Part shown: positions 5,885 through 6,442 of the stretch, one piece after another
Layout: every line of letters starts with the position of its first letter
How positions within the stretch are numbered: position 1 is the stretch's first letter
Origin: Alphaproteobacteria bacterium
GTDB lineage: Bacteria > Pseudomonadota > Alphaproteobacteria > Rickettsiales > UBA6187
Direction of reading: 5' to 3'
DNA: 6,442 nucleotides
NCBI GenBank assembly: GCA_024280585.1
Contig: JAJRPW010000147.1
Span: 1 to 6,442 of the forward strand
Notes under the pieces: generated by a model
Told to the model about the DNA's origin: nothing
Databases searched by the model: none
Seen by the model: only the letters and a program-made list of their open reading frames with translations
Made by a program: the position numbers and the translations under genes

Positions 5885-6442
5885 CTAATCAATTACGTAG
5901 CCAACCGAACCTTCAAGGCTAGAACTTTGGCCATTATTGCCGCTATATTTTTTGCCTAACGAACCAAAAAACATCATCTCCAGCATATTTGAAAATTCAT
6001 AATTATCCGTTGGCATTCTCACATCAGAACTCTTCACAGGCGCTGCTAAATAAGGAGTTACAGCAATAACCAGCTCACTTTCATTACGCTGAAAATCCGC
6101 GCTTCTAAATAATGGGCTCAAAATTGGAATATCAGCCAAACCTGGGACTTCGTGGATACTTGCCAGGCTTTTATCCTTAATCAAACCGGCAATCATAAAG
6201 CTTTCACCCGGCGCTAATTCAACTGTTGTATTGGCGCGGCGAGTGGAAATTGAAGGAATTTTCATTGAGTTATAGGAAACGGCACCCACGTCGCTAAGCT
6301 CAGAAACTTCCGATGCTACATCAAGCCTAATACGATTTTCAGACAAAACATAAGGCGTAAAATTTACGCTAACTCCAAAGCTTTTATAGTCAATTGACAT
6401 GGTATTGTCACTTTGCGCTATCGGAATGGGAAATTCGCCACC
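5885..6442 (-). CDS. cpaC: CpaC-type Tad/Flp pilus secretin, C-terminal part (5' end outside window)
   Basis: C-terminal 185 residues of the outer-membrane secretin channel through which Flp/Tad pili are assembled. The frame is open to the right edge and begins with GGEFPIPIAQ, a conserved CpaC/RcpA segment. The ATG at 6398-6400 is therefore internal. The secretin core follows: YKSFGVSVNFTPYVL, IRLDVASEVSELSD, ISTRRANTTVELAPGESFMIAGL, VPGLADIPILSPLFRSADFQ and ESELVIAVTPYLAAPV. The post-secretin tail has MPTDNYEFSNMLEMMFFGSLG, typical of CpaC, and the protein ends in GSVGYVID like alphaproteobacterial homologues. The N-terminal BON/N-domain part lies outside. With the CpaD-like gene 11 bases downstream, this marks the distal end of a leftward-running Tad cluster that continues beyond the window. 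Confidence 0.93.
   Translation of the reverse strand, partial: GGEFPIPIAQSDNTMSIDYKSFGVSVNFTPYVLSENRIRLDVASEVSELSDVGAVSYNSMKIPSISTRRANTTVELAPGESFMIAGLIKDKSLASIHEVPGLADIPILSPLFRSADFQRNESELVIAVTPYLAAPVKSSDVRMPTDNYEFSNMLEMMFFGSLGKKYSGNNGQSSSLEGSVGYVID

Noticed and set aside
5885..6400. A complete 171-residue protein starting at the ATG at 6398-6400
   Set aside because: The frame is open to the edge, and the upstream GGEFPIPIAQ is a conserved secretin segment, so the ATG is internal.

Overview
The window looks like a chromosomal segment of an AT-rich alphaproteobacterium. The evidence is the gene set and order: a lgt–midA/NDUFAF7-type methyltransferase–pgeF run transcribed away from a ubiK/BMFP–proC pair, an order I recall as common in alphaproteobacteria. 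Added to this are alphaproteobacterial-style Tad pilus proteins (CpaC ending in GYVID, a CpaD-like lipoprotein) and a PgeF with a DTY…FSYRR…H…GYGR tail. Low G+C, long A/T homopolymers and an ankyrin-repeat gene would suit a host-associated lineage, but this window cannot prove that lifestyle.

Layout from left to right: (1) the C-terminal third or so of a TrkH/KtrB-type potassium transporter, running in from the left edge (+). (2) A cytosolic-looking ankyrin-repeat protein with its own recognisable promoter (+). (3) A 154-base spacer between convergent genes, with no convincing terminator. (4) On the minus strand, ubiK (BMFP) followed by proC, overlapping by 4 bases (ATGA). (5) A roughly 100-base divergent intergenic region with an extended −10 candidate for the rightward operon. 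(6) On the plus strand, lgt, a MidA/NDUFAF7-family methyltransferase and pgeF, overlapping by 11 and 4 bases and so probably one translationally coupled operon. (7) On the minus strand, entering from the right edge, the C-terminal secretin region of cpaC and then a short CpaD-like lipoprotein. The CpaD-like gene ends one base away from the end of pgeF.

Functionally, most of this is housekeeping. Lgt makes lipoproteins (the CpaD-like protein would be one of its clients). PgeF cleans up peptidoglycan precursors. The MidA-type enzyme probably methylates a complex I subunit, UbiK supports ubiquinone synthesis, ProC makes proline, and TrkH imports potassium. The accessory elements are the ankyrin protein and the Tad/Flp pilus pair. 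I see no RNA gene, insertion sequence, CRISPR array, phage gene or clearly new system. The less ordinary points are the orphan ankyrin gene, the compact CpaD-like protein with two equally spaced cysteine pairs, and the tail-to-tail packing of a Tad cluster against a housekeeping operon.
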